A stretch of DNA of 64,000 nucleotides. Origin: Dyadobacter sp. 50-39 (lineage in GTDB: Bacteria > Bacteroidota > Bacteroidia > Cytophagales > Spirosomataceae). Below are positions 52,195-60,944 of this stretch, one piece after another. The stretch spans positions 1 to 64,000 of the forward strand of contig MKSR01000024.1 of the NCBI GenBank assembly GCA_001898145.1. Direction: 5' to 3'. The position numbers were made by a program, and so were the translations under genes. The notes beneath the pieces were generated by a model, which searched no databases, was not told where the DNA came from, and saw only the letters and a program-made list of their open reading frames with translations. The number at the start of each line of letters is the position of its first letter. The stretch's first letter is position 1.

Positions 52195-53370
52195 TCATTC
52201 ATCGACAATGTGCCCCACAAATTGCGCGGTGTTGTCCAAAATCTTCCCGCCCCGCCTGAATCCCAGCGCACATGCCTCCCCGGCATAAAACACGCCCGCC
52301 TGATAAGTACGGCCGTCCGGATCGGTTGGAAGGAGCGTATACTCCTGGTAAATCCGCGCCTGATCGCCGTATTCCCCGGCCGCAGTCTCCTGCACTTCGC
52401 CATCCTCGCCGTGGATCGTAACATTAGCGCCTTCGCGCCCGAGCATTACCTTGCTTACCGACCTTTTATGCGGGAGTGGTTCGCGGTCCGTTTGTAGCAG
52501 CAACGGATGATATGGGTAAAGGTCCCACAGGATTTTCAGGATGTATTTGGATTGGAATAACAAAGTATAAGCCGGATTGAGGATCACAGCCTTCCTGTTT
52601 TTTACAATCTCCGTCAGCATGCCCGCCAGTTCCGGCTCATCGGTGCCGATGTTCTCCCAGGGCACCAGCTTGAACCAGAAATCGAACCGCACAAAACGCC
52701 CGTGCTCCGGCTCCTGGTAGAATATCCCTTCGCCATTCGAAAATTCCACATCGTCGATATAGGCGAATTCGACATCGAAACCTGCTTCTTTTGCCGCTTC
52801 CATCAACACGGCCACATTGGTATCGTCCTCGGGATAGCCCCGCATGGCCGAAAACAGCATTGAAGGAGTCAGGTCGTTGTTTTCTTCTTTTAAATAAACA
52901 AACTGGCCAACGAGCGTTTCGAACAAAGTGTTGAACTGTTTCGACTCGTCCATTCCGTTCATCCGCAAATGCGCCCATTGTACAACCGCCGTTTCCGGAA
53001 TACATGTGGCGGTATCCGCATTGAATTCGATCAGTTTTACCGGTTCTTCATCGAAGCCTCCGGCGAGGTCGAAACGGCCGTACAGGTGAATTTGCCGGTC
53101 GTCGTTCCATGAAAGCTTGATCAGATCGACCAGATTTTCCGGAATGCCCATTTCGCGGAAGAGGGTGTTATCGATCGCATACTGGCCCGCTTCTACCAGC
53201 ATATCATATAATGTACCCGCAGCCTCGTAGTAGCTTTCCGCTTGCTGTTCGGTTACGACTACCATATCATTCACGACATAAGGCGCCGTGTCGGTGCCAA
53301 GTGCCCAATCCCAGCCCGCTTGCTTCAGAGCATTCTGCGGCGGATGAGGCAACGATTTCAAGTTTACCAT
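52195..53370 (-). CDS. Glutathionylspermidine synthase-family ATP-grasp protein (YgiC-like)
   Basis: A 391-residue soluble protein of the GSP synthase C-terminal domain family. It shows YGRFDLAGGF, KLIEFNADTATCIPETAVVQW, KRSVSKVMLGREGANV and GEYGDQARIYQEYTLLPTD, the ATP-grasp and substrate-loop parts. It lacks the amidase half of the bifunctional E. coli Gsp enzyme, as YgiC and YjfC do. It should ligate an amine to a peptide carboxylate; the true substrates are unknown. It follows a YgiB-like lipoprotein by 45 bp, the arrangement seen in many bacteria. Confidence 0.92.
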   Translation of the reverse strand: MVNLKSLPHPPQNALKQAGWDWALGTDTAPYVVNDMVVVTEQQAESYYEAAGTLYDMLVEAGQYAIDNTLFREMGIPENLVDLIKLSWNDDRQIHLYGRFDLAGGFDEEPVKLIEFNADTATCIPETAVVQWAHLRMNGMDESKQFNTLFETLVGQFVYLKEENNDLTPSMLFSAMRGYPEDDTNVAVLMEAAKEAGFDVEFAYIDDVEFSNGEGIFYQEPEHGRFVRFDFWFKLVPWENIGTDEPELAGMLTEIVKNRKAVILNPAYTLLFQSKYILKILWDLYPYHPLLLQTDREPLPHKRSVSKVMLGREGANVTIHGEDGEVQETAAGEYGDQARIYQEYTLLPTDPDGRTYQAGVFYAGEACALGFRRGGKILDNTAQFVGHIVDE

Positions 53371-53415
53371 GGTTGAGTGATGCGTTCAAAATTTGGGAGT
53401 TCGGGATAATCAACC

Positions 53416-54027
53416 TTATCCTCCGCTTCTGCCGGATGATCTTCCGAAAAATCCTTTACGACCGCCTGCCGGCCTGGTTGTGACTGTGCGCACGGAACGG
53501 GAAGTTTCCACGTCCAGGGCCGCGCTGCGTGAACTTGCCCACGCACCCGGGTTGGCATAGAAAGACCTGCTTCGCTCCACGTCCATTCGGCTGCGGTAGT
53601 TGTTCATATAAGAATACGACGAGTTACGGCCCAGCAGGTAACCCATTCCGCCGTAGAGCAGCATGCTTGAAAGCCCGCTGTGATAGCCCATATGCGGGTT
53701 CGACCGGATTTCCTGGTCGATCAGCGCCTTGGCCGCCGTGGGGTTCAGTGTGTCTTTGTGCCCGTCGAGATAGGAAACAATGGCCATGGAGCTATCGGCC
53801 GGAACGCTCTCCTCGCTCATGATCTTAAATTCTCCCGGGCTCACTTCTTTGATAAAAGACTTGATGCCTTTGCCGTAAGTCGTTTCTTCGTAACTATACT
53901 CGGATTCGTCGTCATTCGAAGAACACGAAACAAGCGTGGTACCCGACAGCAAAGCAAGCGCCAGTGCGCCGCCCATGCCGATGTCTTTTACCTTTCTGAT
54001 AAAAGAGCCCTTTCGTAACTCTGCCAT
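53416..54027 (-). CDS. YgiB-like lipoprotein
   Basis: A 203-residue protein. The N-terminal basic segment and hydrophobic stretch end in LVSC, about position 35, suggesting a late lipobox (or membrane anchor). An acidic region (SSNDDESEYSYEE) follows, then PNPHMGYHSGLSSMLLYGGMGYLLGRN-like glycine-rich middle part, and a Ser/Arg/Gly-rich tail ending GRSSGRSGG. This is the composition of the YgiB/UPF0323 group, whose gene usually lies just before the glutathionylspermidine synthase-like gene, as here. The function is not known; it may bring the partner enzyme's product to the envelope. Confidence 0.75.
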   Translation of the reverse strand: MAELRKGSFIRKVKDIGMGGALALALLSGTTLVSCSSNDDESEYSYEETTYGKGIKSFIKEVSPGEFKIMSEESVPADSSMAIVSYLDGHKDTLNPTAAKALIDQEIRSNPHMGYHSGLSSMLLYGGMGYLLGRNSSYSYMNNYRSRMDVERSRSFYANPGAWASSRSAALDVETSRSVRTVTTRPAGGRKGFFGRSSGRSGG

Positions 54028-54143
54028 AATGTTGATTTTCTGTTGAGGATTTTCAAAAATAATGCATCATCGCCGGAGCTGGCCCATCATTCGTGCCAAT
54101 GGTTCATCCGGTGGATATTGCAGCATGTGGACTTACAGGCGGT

Positions 54144-54188
54144 AAAAAAAAATTGGGCATCACCGGTGAATAATCCAGTCATGCCCAA
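54144..54188 (-). terminator. Terminator of the aminotransferase gene
   Basis: TTGGGCAT (54153-54160) pairs with ATGCCCAA (54181-54188). On the minus strand the stem is followed by nine T residues, 23 bases past the stop at 54211. Confidence 0.8.
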
Positions 54189-54210
54189 AGTACATTATCA
54201 ACTGTAAATA

Positions 54211-55497
54211 TCAGACCTTTTTCGCGATTTTCTCGATTGCGCCAACGAGCTTATCCAGGTCGCTCGTCTTCGTGTACACATGCGGCGTCACCCGCACGCA
54301 ATGGATATTTTCCCAATTTATCCCCACAGTATGAATCTGGTAGTCTTTCATGAGCTTACCATCCAGCTCTTCCGGCTTCATGCCATCGATGCTTACACCG
54401 GCTATTGCACAGGAATACTCGGGTTTCAGGGAGGTGTGGATCTTCACCCCCGGGATTTGCGCAGCCTTTTCAGCCCAGTACTTTTTCAGGTAATGAATGC
54501 GCTCCTGCTTGCGTTTACTGCCAATGCCTTCCTGGAAATTGATCGCCTCGCCGATCGCCTGCTCAATAGGGAAACTCCGCGTGCCGAGCGTTTCGAATTT
54601 GCGGATATTACCGCTTTTAGGCTCGCTATTGCAAAGCAACGGCCATATTTTCTCAATTTTATCTTTTTTGATCCACATCATACCACTCCCCACGGGTGCA
54701 CTCAGGAACTTGTGCAGGCTGGTCCCGAAGTAGTCGCATTCAAGGTCAGGAATTTTATAATCCAGCAACCCAAAAGTGTGGGCACCGTCACAAACTACCT
54801 CGATACCCTTGGCATGGGCCATTTGTGCAATCTTTTTAACCGGCATGATCTGTCCCACCCAGTTGATAATGTGCGTGACGTGGATGATTTTCGTCCTTGG
54901 TGTGATCGCATCGGCATAGGCCTTCACGATCTGCTCGTCGTTTTCAATCGGAAAATCAAAAGATAGCTGCTTGTAAACCAGACCGTCACGCATTTGCCGC
55001 TGTTTCCAGGCTTGTACCATATTCGGATAGTCCTGCAAAGTGCCGATGATTTCGTCGCCTTTTTCCAGCGGCAAGCCAAAAATGATGGTATTCAATGCCT
55101 CAGTGGCATTGCGGTTGATCGCGATTTCCTCCGCGTCGGCGCCGGCGAGCCTGGCCAGACGCTGCCGGAGCGGCTCACGGCCTTTGTCCATAATGCGCCA
55201 CATATAATAGGAAGGTCCCTGTGCGGCCGCTTTGTTGTATTTGTCCAAAGCCTCCTGCACGACAATCGGCGAGGGCGATACGCCACCGTTGTTAAGGATA
55301 ATGATCTCGCTTTTGCTTGCGGTGTAGGCGTCCTGGATCACCGACCAGTATTCCTCATTGCTTTCGCTGGCGGGGTTCCAAAGTTGTTCTGCTTCGAGGA
55401 ATTGCTCCGCGTGGAGCTGGTTGAAGAGGCTGTTGATCCCGAAAGCGCCCATGCCAAGGGCAGCACTCTTCCGGAAAAAAGAACGGCGGTTGCTCAT
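54211..55497 (-). CDS. Tat-exported class V aminotransferase
   Basis: A 428-residue PLP enzyme of the class V (NifS/isopenicillin N epimerase-like) type. The N-terminus NRRSFFRKSAALGMGAFG is a twin-arginine signal, so it works in the periplasm. PLP contacts are NRNATEALNTIIFGL, VTHIINWVGQIMP, the Asp in VVCDGAHTFG and the Schiff-base lysine in FGTSLHKFLSAPVGSG. Relatives are annotated as isopenicillin-N epimerase or cysteine desulfurase-like, but the periplasmic place makes desulfurase work for Fe-S clusters unlikely. ATG at 55497 places the RR motif at the N-terminus; a longer frame to 55536 would bury it. Confidence 0.9.
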   Translation of the reverse strand: MSNRRSFFRKSAALGMGAFGINSLFNQLHAEQFLEAEQLWNPASESNEEYWSVIQDAYTASKSEIIILNNGGVSPSPIVVQEALDKYNKAAAQGPSYYMWRIMDKGREPLRQRLARLAGADAEEIAINRNATEALNTIIFGLPLEKGDEIIGTLQDYPNMVQAWKQRQMRDGLVYKQLSFDFPIENDEQIVKAYADAITPRTKIIHVTHIINWVGQIMPVKKIAQMAHAKGIEVVCDGAHTFGLLDYKIPDLECDYFGTSLHKFLSAPVGSGMMWIKKDKIEKIWPLLCNSEPKSGNIRKFETLGTRSFPIEQAIGEAINFQEGIGSKRKQERIHYLKKYWAEKAAQIPGVKIHTSLKPEYSCAIAGVSIDGMKPEELDGKLMKDYQIHTVGINWENIHCVRVTPHVYTKTSDLDKLVGAIEKIAKKV

Positions 55498-55563
55498 AAA
55501 ATTTTGTTTAAGGAATAGTAATGGAGTGAAGTACAATATATTGAATATCTACTTCAATCCCAA

Positions 55564-56328
55564 TTACTCAACCCCTGAACCTTCCTTCACCGTCGCCGCT
55601 TTCAGCCATTCGTAGGTATTGGCGGGCATTGGCAAACCATCAACATCCAGTTGGAGAAACATCAGATGCAAATGCGTAGGAGAGCGCTTTTGGTAAGCAT
55701 TGTAGCCGGAACGTCCCATTTCCGAAATTTTGTCCCCCGCATTGACCCACTGCCCCGGCTGCACTTCCACAATATTGTTGTGGGCATAATAGAAAAGGCC
55801 GTCGAGGCACGGATCGTAAATCCAGATCCAGTTGCCGCCGCGGTATTCACTGTCGTACTTCCAGCTTGTTTCAGTGGCGAGCACCAGGCCGGAAGTGAAT
55901 GCCAGGACATCGACAGGCTGCCAGGTGCGGTCGTCGAGCACATCCTGGTCCTTGTCGCGTACGAAAAGATCATGGGCGGGATGGCTACCGGAAACGCTGC
56001 TATCAAAAAGGTCGAAACCATTGGCGCGGTAGCCTCGGCCCCTCGACCCAATCGACTCCCTGGCTGTGTATCCTTTGACCGGGTAAACAAAATAAGACGA
56101 GTCGATGGAGCGGCACGTATCCCGTCGAAATTCGGCCCGGAGGTTCCGCATAACAGCCCCGAAAGCCGCCCGTGCCGAGTCGGGTGAGATCACATTATCG
56201 CGGATATCCATCTGGATCTGATGGAAAGTCCGGCAGTATTCTGCAATTTTATCGGAAGATTCACTCTGGTTTGTCAAACCGGCTGCACAAATCACCAACA
56301 CAACCCCGGCAATTCTTTTAAATGTCAT
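55564..56328 (-). CDS. M23-family (LytM-like) metallopeptidase
   Basis: A 254-residue secreted protein. After a signal peptide (about 1-20) and a helical 70-residue region comes the peptidase domain: FVYPVKGYTARESIGSRGRGYR, the first zinc motif SHPAHDLFV (His and Asp), GLVLATE, NWIWIYDPCLDGLFYYAHN, VQPGQWVNAGDKISEMGRSG, and the second motif THLHLMF (HxH). M23 enzymes cut peptidoglycan cross-bridges or serve as regulators of such enzymes; all zinc ligands are present here. ATG at 56328 is preferred over a GTG at 56361. Confidence 0.88.
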   Translation of the reverse strand: MTFKRIAGVVLVICAAGLTNQSESSDKIAEYCRTFHQIQMDIRDNVISPDSARAAFGAVMRNLRAEFRRDTCRSIDSSYFVYPVKGYTARESIGSRGRGYRANGFDLFDSSVSGSHPAHDLFVRDKDQDVLDDRTWQPVDVLAFTSGLVLATETSWKYDSEYRGGNWIWIYDPCLDGLFYYAHNNIVEVQPGQWVNAGDKISEMGRSGYNAYQKRSPTHLHLMFLQLDVDGLPMPANTYEWLKAATVKEGSGVE

Positions 56329-56489
56329 CAACAATGCGTTAATCAACCCCTTTTCTTTCACTTAAACCCTGTTTTTGAGGAACGATAGCGAGAATGCTCA
56401 CTAATAAAAAAGTCTTGCAAAGGTATCCGTTCTAGGTTAAATAAATGCACGGAAGTTCTTTATTGGTCAAACACTAAAATCAGATTACA

Positions 56490-57461
56490 ATGCAAAAACG
56501 TCGTTTTGGACGAACTGGCTGGGAAATCAGCGAAGTAGGTTACGGAATGTGGGGACTGGCGGGCTGGACCGGCTCCGACCGCAAAGAAACGGACGATTCC
56601 CTGAACCTGGCTGTCGAATCGGGTGTCAATTTTTTCGATACCGCCTGGGGCTACGGCGAGGGCCTGAGTGAGCGCATTCTCGGCGAGCTGATCAAGCGCT
56701 ACCCCGACAGAAAGCTGTACGCCGCAACCAAAATACCGCCTAAGAACCGCCAATGGCCTTCACGCCCTGAATTTGCGCTGAAAGACGTATTTCCGGCCGA
56801 CTACATTGTGGAATACACCGAAAAAAGCCTTCAGAACCTGGGAACCGAGCAGATTGACCTGCTGCAGTTCCACGTGTGGGAAGATGCCTGGGCCGAGGAA
56901 GATGAATGGAAAGAGGCCATTCAAAAATTAACCAAAGAGGGAAAAGTTGCAGCGTGGGGAATCAGTATCAACCGCTGGGAGCCGAACAATGCACTAAAAA
57001 CGCTCGAAACCGGCCTGATCGACGCCGTACAGGTGATTTACAATATTTTCGACCAGGCTCCGGAGGATCTTCTGTTCCCGCTTTGCCGGAAACTGGATAT
57101 CGGCGTGATCGCCCGCGTCCCGTTCGATGAAGGTACCCTCACCGGTACATTGACGAAGGAAACCACTTTCCCTGCCGACGACTGGCGCGCAACCTATTTC
57201 GTGCCTGAAAACCTGAACACCAGCGTGGATCACGCCGAGGCACTGCGCCCGGATATTCCCGCGGGTATGACGATGGCCGAACTTGCCCTGCGTTTCATCC
57301 TTAACAATCCCGACGTGCATACCACGATCCCGGGCATGCGCAGGCTCGCGAATGTGCGCGCGAACGTAGCCGTGAGCGACGGCGTGAAGCTCGACGCGGC
57401 AGTGGCGGAAAAAATGAAAGCCCACCGCTGGGACCGCCAGCCGACCAAGTGGTCGCAATAA
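56490..57461 (+). CDS. Aldo/keto reductase
   Basis: A 323-residue NAD(P)H-dependent barrel enzyme. The catalytic tetrad is visible: Asp and Tyr in NFFDTAWGYGEG, Lys in LYAATKIPP and His in DLLQFHVW. WGISINRWEP and the C-terminal TIPGMRRLANVRAN form the cofactor pocket. The N-terminus QKRRFGRTGWEISEVGYGMWGLAG is typical of the AKR13/YghZ-like bacterial group. The substrate (a sugar aldehyde or a methylglyoxal-type compound) cannot be decided. It is a single-gene unit ended by a strong bidirectional terminator. Confidence 0.92.
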   Translation: MQKRRFGRTGWEISEVGYGMWGLAGWTGSDRKETDDSLNLAVESGVNFFDTAWGYGEGLSERILGELIKRYPDRKLYAATKIPPKNRQWPSRPEFALKDVFPADYIVEYTEKSLQNLGTEQIDLLQFHVWEDAWAEEDEWKEAIQKLTKEGKVAAWGISINRWEPNNALKTLETGLIDAVQVIYNIFDQAPEDLLFPLCRKLDIGVIARVPFDEGTLTGTLTKETTFPADDWRATYFVPENLNTSVDHAEALRPDIPAGMTMAELALRFILNNPDVHTTIPGMRRLANVRANVAVSDGVKLDAAVAEKMKAHRWDRQPTKWSQ

Positions 57462-57463
57462 CT

Positions 57464-57508
57464 AAAAAGCGAAATGCCTTCCATCACCGGGAGGCATTTC
57501 GCTTTTTA
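57464..57508. terminator. Bidirectional terminator between aldo/keto reductase and DoxX genes
   Basis: GCGAAATGCCT (57469-57479) pairs with AGGCATTTCGC (57492-57502), flanked by five A on one side and five T on the other, so it can end transcription from both convergent genes. Confidence 0.92.
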
Positions 57509-57520
57509 TACAGCCCTTAT

Positions 57521-57931
57521 CTAGCGATACAATTTCGCATCCACGGAAAACCTTCCGGGACCTGTCAGAAACAGTGCAATGTAAGGCAGGAGGAACAGCA
57601 ATGCATGTTCCTTCATATCGAAAGGGTCTTTGGCGTGCACGATAGCCGCCACCACGACCATCGTGATGATCAGTGGAATGAGCGCCGCACGCGTTCCCAG
57701 GCCTAGAATAATGAGGATGGAACATCCGAATTCGGCACAGATCGTGAGCACGTAGGAAAGCTCCTCCCCAATCCCGATCGGATCCGCAAACGAATGATCG
57801 CCGCCGAGAAATGTGGTAAGCTTCGCGTAACCGTGCGTGAGCATAAGGCATGAAATCCCGACCCGCAGAATCAGCACGGCCCAGTCCGCCGAAGCCGGGA
57901 GTTTGATCGGTTTCAAAAATCTTTTAAGCAT
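57521..57931 (-). CDS. DoxX-family membrane protein
   Basis: A 136-residue four-helix membrane protein: LILRVGISCLMLTHGYAKL (helix 1 with the usual TGxxHG-like turn), YVLTICAEFGCSILIILGLGTRAALIPLIITMVVVAAIV (helices 2 and 3), and HALLFLLPYIALFLTGPGRFSVDAKL at the end. Members of DoxX/DUF417-type families are found in oxidative-stress complexes or as quinol oxidase subunits; the job here is unknown. Confidence 0.9.
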   Translation of the reverse strand: MLKRFLKPIKLPASADWAVLILRVGISCLMLTHGYAKLTTFLGGDHSFADPIGIGEELSYVLTICAEFGCSILIILGLGTRAALIPLIITMVVVAAIVHAKDPFDMKEHALLFLLPYIALFLTGPGRFSVDAKLYR

Positions 57932-58051
57932 AGTGGGTTGAATTGGTTATACATCGTTCAGCAAAGGTTTAGAACCAATGCAGCTGCGAAGATAGTTTCC
58001 AAGCGCATTCACTGTAACCGAATTTTTAATTTTCATATATCAAGTTTTATT

Positions 58052-58067
58052 TTTAGGTTTGTCTAAA
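58052..58067 (+). promoter_or_regulatory. DtxR/MntR-like box before the TonB-dependent receptor
   Basis: TTTAGGTTTGTCTAAA is a palindrome with perfect TTTAG/CTAAA arms, 41 bases before the start codon, like the operators of iron- or manganese-sensing DtxR-family repressors. A weaker repeat (TTTATATTCAGATAAA) follows at 58069-58084. Confidence 0.6.
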
Positions 58068-58108
58068 TTTATATTCAGATAAAAATAAATTAATAATTCG
58101 GCGGTTCT

Positions 58109-60370
58109 ATGAAGCTTCGTATACTACTACTATTCAGCTGCTTGCCATTCGGTGCCTGGGCGCAGTTCTCGCTATCCGGAAAGATCTCACTGGAAGGGCA
58201 GAGCGACCCTGCATTCGGGGCATCTGTTTATATCAATGAATTGAAAACAGGTACGACGGCGGACACGGCAGGATATTTCCGGCTTACCGGCGTTCCCAAA
58301 GGCGTTTACACCGTGCGTGTCAGTTATGTTTCGATGCCTACCGTCACCGAGAAGAATGTCCGGATCGACCGCGATGTCCGAAAAGATTTTGTCATGAAAT
58401 CGGGTGCCAATGCATTGGAAGAGGTGGTTGTAACGGGTACAATGAAAGAAGTTTCGAAGCTGGACAGTCCGGTTCCGGTGGACATTATCACCTCCAAATT
58501 CATTTATAAAAACCCCGTACCCAGCATTTTCGAGGGGCTGAGCTATGTCAATGGCGTGCGCCCCCAGCTGAATTGCAATGTCTGCAATACGGGCGACATC
58601 CATATCAACGGGCTTGAAGGCCCATACACTATGGTGCTGATCGACGGCATGCCGATGGTAAGCGGACTTTCGACGGTGTACGGTCTTTCCGGCATTCCCA
58701 ATAGCCTGATCGAACGGGTGGAAATCGTGAAAGGGCCTGCGTCTACCCTGTATGGTTCGGAAGCGGTGGGCGGCTTGATCAATATTATCACTAAAAATCC
58801 GTCGAAAGCGCCGGTGTTCTCGGCGGATGTGTTCAGTACAACCTGGCGCGACTATAATGTAGACCTCGGCGTGAAGTTTACGCCCGGCGAAAAAAGCAGC
58901 TCCTTGCTGGGGGTAAACTATTTCAATTATCAGAATCCGACAGACCATAATAAAGACGGCTTCACCGACTTGACACTTCAAAACCGCATTTCGGTGTTCA
59001 ATAAATGGTCGTTCAATCTGCGGAACAACCGGCACGCCAATATAGCGGCTCGCTACTATTACGAGGACCGGTGGGGCGGACAAATGCAATGGAACCGCTC
59101 TTACCGGGGCGGAGACCAGGTTTATGGCGAGAGTATTTATACCAAACGGTTTGAGGTTTTGGGAAACTATCAGCTTCCGCTTTCAGAAAAAGTTACGTTA
59201 CAATATTCTTTCAGCTCCCACAACCAGAACTCGGCGTACGGCCATGTGCCATTCAATGCGGACCAGAAAATTGCATTCGCGCAGCTTCTTTGGGATAAGG
59301 AGATCGGCAAGCACAGCCTCCTGATGGGAACACCCTTCCGTTACACTTTTTACAATGATAATACGCCTGCCACACGCTACGCCGACGGGCAGGACCATGC
59401 CGACAAGATTTATCTTCCCGGCATATTTATCCAGGACGAGATCAAAAGCGGCCCGCATTCCATTCTGCTCGGCGCCCGCTATGACTATAACAGCCGCCAT
59501 GGAAGCATTTTCACGCCAAGGGGCGCTTACAAATACAAATTCAACCAGACGGATGTGGTAAGGCTCAATATCGGACGAGGCTTCCGGATTGTGAACCTTT
59601 TTACCGAAGACCATGCCGCATTGACCGGCTCCCGAGAGGTCATTCTGAAAGAGGCACTGAAACCGGAGCAAAGCTGGAATGCCAATATCAACCTCGTCAA
59701 GAAAATTGTAACGGGTAATTCATTCATCGGAATCGACGCCTCGGTATTTTATACACACTTCACCAACCGCATTCTCCCCGATTACGATACCAACCCTAAC
59801 CAAATTATTTATGATAACCTGGACGGTTATGCGGTGTCCAAAGGCATTAGCCTGAACCTGGATTTCAACTTCCCGTTCCCGCTTAAAATCATTGCCGGCG
59901 GGACGTACATGGACAACTTCCAGAAAGAGAATGGCGTGCGTTTCAGGCCGGTACTCACCGAAAGGTTTACAGGAACCTGGTCCGTTTCCTACGAGATAGA
60001 AAAAGCGGGGCTCTCATTCGACTACACCGGAAACATTTATGGGCCTATGCGGCTGCCTCTTCTGAGCGCAGAGGACCCGCGTGCCGCCAACTCGCCGGTA
60101 TGGTCTTTGCAGAACATCCAGCTCACCAAAAAATTTGCTAGTGGACTGGAAATTTATGGGGGTGTCAAAAACATTCTCAACTTCACACCGCCCGCCAATT
60201 CGATCGCCCGCGCCCACGATCCGTTCGACAAAAATGTCAGATTTGACGACCAGGGACAAGTAATTGCAACGCCCGACAATCCTTACCGGCTAACGTTCGA
60301 TCCGTCGTATGTTTATGCGCCAAATCAGGGCATCAGGGCATTTTTGGGCGCGAGATACACCCTCAAATAA
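58109..60370 (+). CDS. TonB-dependent receptor, probable metal-regulated uptake
   Basis: A 753-residue receptor. Signal peptide 1-18 (GAWAQ), carboxypeptidase-like domain (about 22-105; FGASVYINELKTGTTADTAGYFRLTGVPKGVYTVRVSY), plug (ALEEVVVTGTMKEVSKLDSPVPVDI; SIFEGLSYVNGVRPQLNCNVCNTGDIHINGLEG; IVKGPASTLYGSEAVGGLINIITK) and a barrel ending in FLGARYTLK. The plug contains a CxxC (CNVC), unusual in siderophore receptors and a possible metal-binding or redox pair. With the DtxR-like box upstream, iron, manganese or copper chelate uptake is a fair guess. It stands alone. Confidence 0.9.
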   Translation: MKLRILLLFSCLPFGAWAQFSLSGKISLEGQSDPAFGASVYINELKTGTTADTAGYFRLTGVPKGVYTVRVSYVSMPTVTEKNVRIDRDVRKDFVMKSGANALEEVVVTGTMKEVSKLDSPVPVDIITSKFIYKNPVPSIFEGLSYVNGVRPQLNCNVCNTGDIHINGLEGPYTMVLIDGMPMVSGLSTVYGLSGIPNSLIERVEIVKGPASTLYGSEAVGGLINIITKNPSKAPVFSADVFSTTWRDYNVDLGVKFTPGEKSSSLLGVNYFNYQNPTDHNKDGFTDLTLQNRISVFNKWSFNLRNNRHANIAARYYYEDRWGGQMQWNRSYRGGDQVYGESIYTKRFEVLGNYQLPLSEKVTLQYSFSSHNQNSAYGHVPFNADQKIAFAQLLWDKEIGKHSLLMGTPFRYTFYNDNTPATRYADGQDHADKIYLPGIFIQDEIKSGPHSILLGARYDYNSRHGSIFTPRGAYKYKFNQTDVVRLNIGRGFRIVNLFTEDHAALTGSREVILKEALKPEQSWNANINLVKKIVTGNSFIGIDASVFYTHFTNRILPDYDTNPNQIIYDNLDGYAVSKGISLNLDFNFPFPLKIIAGGTYMDNFQKENGVRFRPVLTERFTGTWSVSYEIEKAGLSFDYTGNIYGPMRLPLLSAEDPRAANSPVWSLQNIQLTKKFASGLEIYGGVKNILNFTPPANSIARAHDPFDKNVRFDDQGQVIATPDNPYRLTFDPSYVYAPNQGIRAFLGARYTLK

Positions 60371-60457
60371 AAGAGTGCCGAGATTTTAAAAAATGTCGCA
60401 TGAAATGTTATTATATAACTTTTCAAAGACCAAATAGATTTAGCATTCTGATATTCA

Positions 60458-60488
60458 TTGATTTGAATATTTTTTGATTGTATCTTTG
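60458..60488 (+). promoter_or_regulatory. Bacteroidota-type promoter of the isoamylase-domain gene
   Basis: A -33 TTG (60458-60460) and a -7 TATCTTTG (60481-60488) are 20 bases apart and match the phylum consensus (TTG, TAnnTTTG). The start codon is 29 bases downstream. Confidence 0.7.
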
Positions 60489-60516
60489 AGCCATCAACCA
60501 ATTAACACTACAAGTT

Positions 60517-60825
60517 ATGGCATTAACAAAACAGTTTGTAAAAAGTAAATCTGTTTACAAAGTGACGTTTACAGTTCCTGCGGAAGCAGCATCAGAAGCG
60601 AAGAAAATTGCCCTCGTAGGCGAGTTCAATGGCTGGAATCCGGAAGAAGCTATCGCATTGAAAAAACAGAAAGACGGCTCATTCAAAACCAGCCTCGAAC
60701 TGGGAGCGGGAGAATATCAGTTCCGTTACATTCTCGACGGCGAGAAGTGGGAAAACGACTGGGCAGCAGACAAATATGTACCAGCCGGCGTAGATGCTAC
60801 GGAGAATTCGGTGGTGGTACTTTAA
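60517..60825 (+). CDS. Isoamylase early-set / CBM48-like small protein
   Basis: A 102-residue single Ig-like domain: KVTFTVPAEAASEAKKIALVGEFNGWNPEEAIALKKQKDGSFKTSLELGAGEYQFRYILDGEKWENDWAADKYVP spread over residues 14-88. The GEFNGWNP and YQFRYILDG motifs are those of AMPK-beta/CBM48 glycogen-binding domains, including the Trp residues that stack on glucan rings. It has no catalytic domain and no signal, so it probably binds glycogen or another protein in the cytoplasm. A strong phylum-type promoter suggests high expression. Confidence 0.9.
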   Translation: MALTKQFVKSKSVYKVTFTVPAEAASEAKKIALVGEFNGWNPEEAIALKKQKDGSFKTSLELGAGEYQFRYILDGEKWENDWAADKYVPAGVDATENSVVVL

Positions 60826-60827
60826 TG

Positions 60828-60866
60828 GGCTTTAGGCTATAAGCTGTAAGCCTTAGGCTAAAAGCA
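60828..60866 (+). repeat. GCTNTAAGC-type repeat, forward arm (second locus)
   Basis: GGCTTTAGGCTATAAGCTG, GTAAGCCTTAGGC and AAAAGC units directly follow the stop at 60825. They match the units at 36389-36470. Confidence 0.7.
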
Positions 60867-60897
60867 AAAAACCGGGAACCAGTTCCCGGTTTTTTTA
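60865..60897. terminator. Bidirectional terminator inside the repeat
   Basis: ACCGGGAAC pairs with GTTCCCGGT across two bases and is flanked by AAAAA and TTTTTT, so it serves both convergent genes. It lies in the middle of the inverted repeat arms. Confidence 0.92.
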
Positions 60898-60910
60898 TAC
60901 CTGTACCATA

Positions 60911-60940
60911 AAAGCTTATGGCCTATAGCTTACTGCCTAT
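60911..60940 (-). repeat. GCTNTAAGC-type repeat, inverted arm (second locus)
   Basis: AAAGCTTATGGCCTATAGC and TTACTGCCTAT are the reverse complement of the forward arm and end 5 bases from the stop codon of the minus-strand gene at 60945. Confidence 0.65.
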
Positions 60941-60944
60941 CACC

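Noticed and set aside
54211-55497. IscS/SufS cysteine desulfurase
   Set aside because: A twin-arginine signal sends it to the periplasm and no Fe-S assembly genes are nearby.
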